DNA of 64,000 nt from Natronosalvus halobius (GTDB lineage: Archaea; Halobacteriota; Halobacteria; Halobacteriales; Natrialbaceae), in the NCBI RefSeq assembly GCF_024138145.1, contig NZ_CP099997.1:2356001-2420000 (forward strand), in the 5' to 3' direction. The notes under the pieces are model-generated. The model worked only from the letters and a program-made list of their open reading frames with translations. It searched no databases and was not told the DNA's origin. Positions 61,051 through 64,000 of the stretch are shown here, piece by piece. Position numbers and translations under genes: made by a program. Each line of letters begins with the position of its first letter. The stretch's first letter is position 1.

Positions 61051-62178
61051 ATGCAACGACGGACGTTTCTCACGACAGCAGGTGTAGGGGTAACGGCGGG
61101 ACTGGCTGGTTGTCTGGTCGACGACGGCAACGGCGGCAACGGCGGCAACGGCGGCAACGGTGGGAACGGGAACGGGAACGACACCGCCGACGGCAACGGC
61201 AACGGCGGCGCCGGATCCGACATCACCGTCGGCATTATCTACTCGACCGGTGGCCTCGGTGACGACTCGTTCAACGACATGGCCAACGCCGGCATCGAGC
61301 GAGCGGTAGAGGACTTCGGCATCTCCTACAAGGACGCCGAACCCGACGCCCCCGCCGACATGAACCAGATGCAGCGGAACTTCGCGGGCGACGAAGAAAT
61401 CGACCTCGTCTGCTGTATCGGCTTCGACCACGCGACCGACCTCGAGGAGAACGCCGCGGAGTTCAGCGACCAGCAGTTCGTGCTCGTCGACGCGGTCGTC
61501 GAGGCTGACAACGTCGCCAACTACACGTTCCGGGAACACGAGGGGTCCTTCCAGGTCGGTCACCTCGCTGGCCTGTTGACGACGACCGACTACGCCCACG
61601 GCGGTGGCGAGACGAACACCGACGAGACCGTCGTCGGCTTCGTCGGCGGCCAGGAGACCGCCCTCATCGATCGATTCGAGGCGGGCTACATCGCAGGCGT
61701 TCGCCACGCCGACGACAGCATCGAGACGCCATCGGCGTACGCCGGAAGCTGGAACGACCCGTCCCGAGGCCAGGAGATCGCCAGCGGAATGTACGACGAC
61801 GGCGCGGACGTCGTCTACCACGCCGCGGGCGGCACCGGTGGCGGCGTCTTCCAGGCCGCCCAATCGGCCGGTCGATTCGCCATCGGCGTCGACGACGACC
61901 AGTCGATCAGCGCCGAGGACTTCAGCGACGTGATCGTCGCGAGCATGGTCAAGCGCGTCGACAACGCCGTCTACGACTCGGTCGAGGCCGTCGTCAACGA
62001 CGAGTTCGAGAGCGGCATGAACGACCTGGGCCTCGACGACGACGGCAGCGTGAGCGCAACCATCGGCCAGGACTTCGAGGGCGAACTCCCCGAGGACATC
62101 GTCGACGCGCTCGAGGAGTCCCGGCAGGCGATCATCGACGGTGAAATCGACGTGCCGGACACCACCGACGACCTCTAG
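61051..62178 (+). CDS. BMP-family nucleoside-binding lipoprotein
   Basis: A 375-residue exported protein. Twin-arginine signal RRTFLTTAGVGVTAGLAG is followed by lipobox Cys21, then a Gly/Asn-rich linker (26-55). The BMP domain has IIYSTGGLGDDSFNDMANAG, CCIGFDHATDLEENAAEF, ANYTFREHEGSFQVGHLAGL, GFVGGQETALIDRFEAGYIA, and VVYHAAGGTGGGVFQAAQSA. PnrA/BmpA relatives bind purine nucleosides. The genes for ATPase (5 bp gap) and permease follow, so this is the first gene of a nucleoside importer operon. The nucleoside hydrolase upstream supports the substrate. Confidence 0.92.
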   Translation: MQRRTFLTTAGVGVTAGLAGCLVDDGNGGNGGNGGNGGNGNGNDTADGNGNGGAGSDITVGIIYSTGGLGDDSFNDMANAGIERAVEDFGISYKDAEPDAPADMNQMQRNFAGDEEIDLVCCIGFDHATDLEENAAEFSDQQFVLVDAVVEADNVANYTFREHEGSFQVGHLAGLLTTTDYAHGGGETNTDETVVGFVGGQETALIDRFEAGYIAGVRHADDSIETPSAYAGSWNDPSRGQEIASGMYDDGADVVYHAAGGTGGGVFQAAQSAGRFAIGVDDDQSISAEDFSDVIVASMVKRVDNAVYDSVEAVVNDEFESGMNDLGLDDDGSVSATIGQDFEGELPEDIVDALEESRQAIIDGEIDVPDTTDDL

Positions 62179-62183
62179 ACGCG

Positions 62184-63776
62184 ATGGTGCCTGACGAGCG
62201 CGGGACGGACGGCGAGACGCCGGCGGCGGTGGCCCTCGAAGGGATCACGAAGCGGTTCCCGGGCGTCGTCGCGAACGACGACGTCGACTTCACCGTCGAA
62301 CGCGGCTCGATCCACGCCCTGATCGGCGAGAACGGGGCCGGGAAGACGACGCTGATGAACGTCCTCTACGGGCTGTACGAACCCACGGAGGGAACGATTC
62401 GAATCGACGGCCGGGAGCAAACGTTCGACGATCCCGGCGACGCGATGGCCGTCGGCATCGGCATGATCCACCAGCACTTCATGCTCGTGGACACGATGAC
62501 CGTCGCCGAGAACGTCGTCCTGGGGGACGAACCGACGAAGTGGGGCGGCCTCGCGACCGACCGAGCCAGGGCCAACGAGGAGACGCGGGCGCTGGCCGAC
62601 CGCTACGGCTTCGATGTCGACCCGACCGAGCGCATCGAGGACGTCAGCGTCGGCGAACAGCAGCGCGTCGAGATCCTGAAGACGCTCTATCGTGGCGCGG
62701 ACGTCCTCATCCTCGACGAACCGACCGCTGTCCTCACTCCGCAAGAGGTCGACGCCTTGCTCGAGGTCCTCGAGGAACTCATCGCCGAGGACAAGACGAT
62801 CATCTTCATCACGCACAAACTCGGCGAGGCGCTCGAGGTCGCCGACGAGATTAGCGTCCTGCGAAACGGCGAACTCGTCGGAACGGTTCCGGCGGCCGAC
62901 GCCACCCGTGAGGAACTCGCGCGCATGATGGTCGGTCGGGACGTACTCCTCGAGGTCGACAAACCCGCCGCTACGCGCGGAGACGTCGTCCTGGACGTCG
63001 ACGGCGTGACGGTCACGGACGAGCGGGGCGTCGTCGCGGTCGACGAGGCGACGTTCCGCGTCCACGAGGGCGAAGTATTCGGCATCGCGGGCGTCGACGG
63101 AAACGGCCAGTCGGAACTCGTCGAGGCCATCACGGGGCTCCGTCGGACGACCGGCGGAGCGATCACGTTCGACGGGCGCGAGATCACCTCGGTGCCACGT
63201 CGCGAGCGTATCTCCGCCGGGATGGCCTACGTCGCCGAGGACCGGCAGAAACGAAGCCTCGTGATGGATTACGATCTTCGGCGCAACGGCCTGCTGGGCC
63301 GTCAGCACCTCGCGCCGTTCTCGGACGGTCGACTGATCGACTGGGCGGCGACCAGCGACTACGTCGACGAGATCATCGAGGAGTACGACGTGCGGCCACC
63401 GGACCCCTCGGCAACGGCCCACTCGCTCTCGGGCGGGAACCAGCAGAAGTTCATCGTGGGCCGCGAGTTCGAGCGTGACCCCTCGCTGGTCGTCGCCGCA
63501 CAACCGACTCGGGGGGTCGACATCGGGAGCATCGAGTTCATCCACAACCGACTGCTCGACCTCCGTTCGGCGGGGAAAGCGGTGTTGCTCGTCTCCTCGA
63601 AACTCGACGAGGTGACCCAGCTTTCGGATCGACTCGCGGTCATGCACGACGGCGAACTCGTCGCCGTCGTCGACCCCGAAGCCGTCACCGAAGAGGAACT
63701 CGGCTTGCTCATGGCCGGCGAACGACCCGACGGACTCGATGTCGACGGCGCTCGAGTCGGGAGGTCGGTGGTATGA
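62184..63776 (+). CDS. Nucleoside ABC transporter ATP-binding protein, two ABC domains
   Basis: A 530-residue protein with two ATPase domains. Domain 1 has Walker A GENGAGKT (48-55), IHQHFMLVDTMTVAENVVLG, signature VSVGEQQRVEIL and Walker B LILDEPTAVLTPQEVDALLE. Domain 2 has a degenerate Walker A (GVDGNGQSELVEAI), signature LSGGNQQKFIVGREFERDPS and QPTRGVDIGSIEFIHNRL. This pattern is standard for ribose/nucleoside-type (RbsA/YufO) ATPases in which site 2 is altered. It overlaps the permease start (ATGA). Confidence 0.93.
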   Translation: MVPDERGTDGETPAAVALEGITKRFPGVVANDDVDFTVERGSIHALIGENGAGKTTLMNVLYGLYEPTEGTIRIDGREQTFDDPGDAMAVGIGMIHQHFMLVDTMTVAENVVLGDEPTKWGGLATDRARANEETRALADRYGFDVDPTERIEDVSVGEQQRVEILKTLYRGADVLILDEPTAVLTPQEVDALLEVLEELIAEDKTIIFITHKLGEALEVADEISVLRNGELVGTVPAADATREELARMMVGRDVLLEVDKPAATRGDVVLDVDGVTVTDERGVVAVDEATFRVHEGEVFGIAGVDGNGQSELVEAITGLRRTTGGAITFDGREITSVPRRERISAGMAYVAEDRQKRSLVMDYDLRRNGLLGRQHLAPFSDGRLIDWAATSDYVDEIIEEYDVRPPDPSATAHSLSGGNQQKFIVGREFERDPSLVVAAQPTRGVDIGSIEFIHNRLLDLRSAGKAVLLVSSKLDEVTQLSDRLAVMHDGELVAVVDPEAVTEEELGLLMAGERPDGLDVDGARVGRSVV

Positions 63777-64000
63777 GTGGCGACGGCAGCAAGGGCAGTA
63801 GCGAGGACGGCGGCTGGCGCGAACGCGGCGGAGCAACCCTCGACCGCCTCGTCGACGCCTCGGCGGCCGAACGCGTCGCAATCAGCCTCGGCTCACTCGT
63901 CTTCGCACTCGTCGTCGGCGCCGTCCTGGTGTTCGTCTCCGGCTTCGTCGCCGAGTGCTCGAGTCCCTTCATCTACCTGCCGGGGCTCGGGTACGGCTGT
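63773..64000 (+). CDS. Nucleoside ABC transporter permease (partial, cut by window end)
   Basis: Only the first 76 residues are visible. A charged N-terminus (SGDGSKGSSEDGGWRERGGA) is followed by a first helix, ISLGSLVFALVVGAVLVFVS, and SPFIYLPGLGYG. It overlaps the ATPase stop by 4 bases (ATGA), which fits the order lipoprotein-ATPase-permease of BMP-type systems. The rest lies outside the window. Confidence 0.75.
   Translation, partial: MSGDGSKGSSEDGGWRERGGATLDRLVDASAAERVAISLGSLVFALVVGAVLVFVSGFVAECSSPFIYLPGLGYGC

Noticed and set aside
62175-63881. A 568-codon minus-strand open frame opposite the ABC ATPase gene
   Set aside because: It is the shadow of the ATPase gene; its translation has no recognisable domain and is rich in Arg/Val/Asp as expected from an antisense frame.

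Overview
The window is chromosomal DNA from an extremely halophilic archaeon (class Halobacteria, probably the Natrialba/Haloterrigena/Natrinema side). The grounds are high G+C, frequent CTCGAG sites, very acidic predicted proteins, and Tat-type (twin-arginine) lipoprotein signals. An archaeal TBP, RNase P component 4, MptA, HMG-CoA reductase, a split GMP synthase and an archaeal 7S RNA point the same way. It is mostly a core-genome stretch of about 62 genes on both strands. No plasmid, viral or insertion-sequence genes were recognised.

Layout. 0-3.2 kb: a CheW with an unusual insertion, the SRP 7S RNA, an MscS channel coupled to a YhbY-type RNA-binding protein, and RNase P component 4. 3.3-6.2 kb: a peptide-type substrate-binding lipoprotein coupled to a PAP2 membrane enzyme. 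6.2-10.4 kb: haloarchaeal conserved unknowns (Gly-rich coil protein, DUF2797, zinc microprotein, BsuPI-like, membrane protein, DUF5787-like). 10.5-16.8 kb: PhnP-like metallo-beta-lactamase, secreted CocE/X-Pro hydrolase, FAD-linked oxidase, AAA ATPase. 17-23.6 kb: mptA behind a duplicated promoter, an ABC-2 transporter whose permease and ATPase genes converge, a TrmB-type regulator, and a DUF255/thioredoxin protein. 23.6-24.25 kb: tRNA-Leu(UAA) flanked by partial copies of itself. 24.3-28.8 kb: asnB with a tandem-repeat 3' end, a PAS/GAF histidine kinase and a small membrane protein. 28.8-35.5 kb: GNAT, the NAD genes nadC / nadB-nadA split by a second MscS, and a Gfo6-like dehydrogenase. 35.7-42.7 kb: small membrane proteins, a SnoaL-like protein, YgfZ, a methyltransferase with a 10-residue tandem repeat, a PQQ-propeller protein and an amidohydrolase. 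42.7-51.5 kb: hmgA, MFS, AstE/AspA-like, threonine-synthase-like, small regulators, pyrG-guaAb. 51.5-58.4 kb: two winged-helix proteins, TBP, TrmG10, MFS, and a PAS-PAS-GAF pseudo-histidine-kinase. 58.6-64 kb: an Lrp regulator with a repeat-rich divergent promoter, a HalOD1/zinc-finger pair, and a nucleoside salvage locus (nucleoside hydrolase, then BMP lipoprotein, ATPase and permease; the permease is cut by the window end).

Functional themes are de novo NAD synthesis, CTP/GMP synthesis, nucleoside uptake and hydrolysis, mevalonate, pterin/archaeosine entry, tRNA processing and modification, and signal transduction. The most unusual signals are: short tandem repeats at the 3' ends of three unrelated genes, two of which carry extra copies of the last codons and stop; the self-duplicated tRNA-Leu locus; the duplicated mptA promoter; the histidine-kinase-like protein lacking its phosphoacceptor His and both N-box Asn residues; and in-frame low-complexity expansions inside several enzymes. 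I found no CRISPR array and no convincing new multi-gene defence or biosynthetic system.
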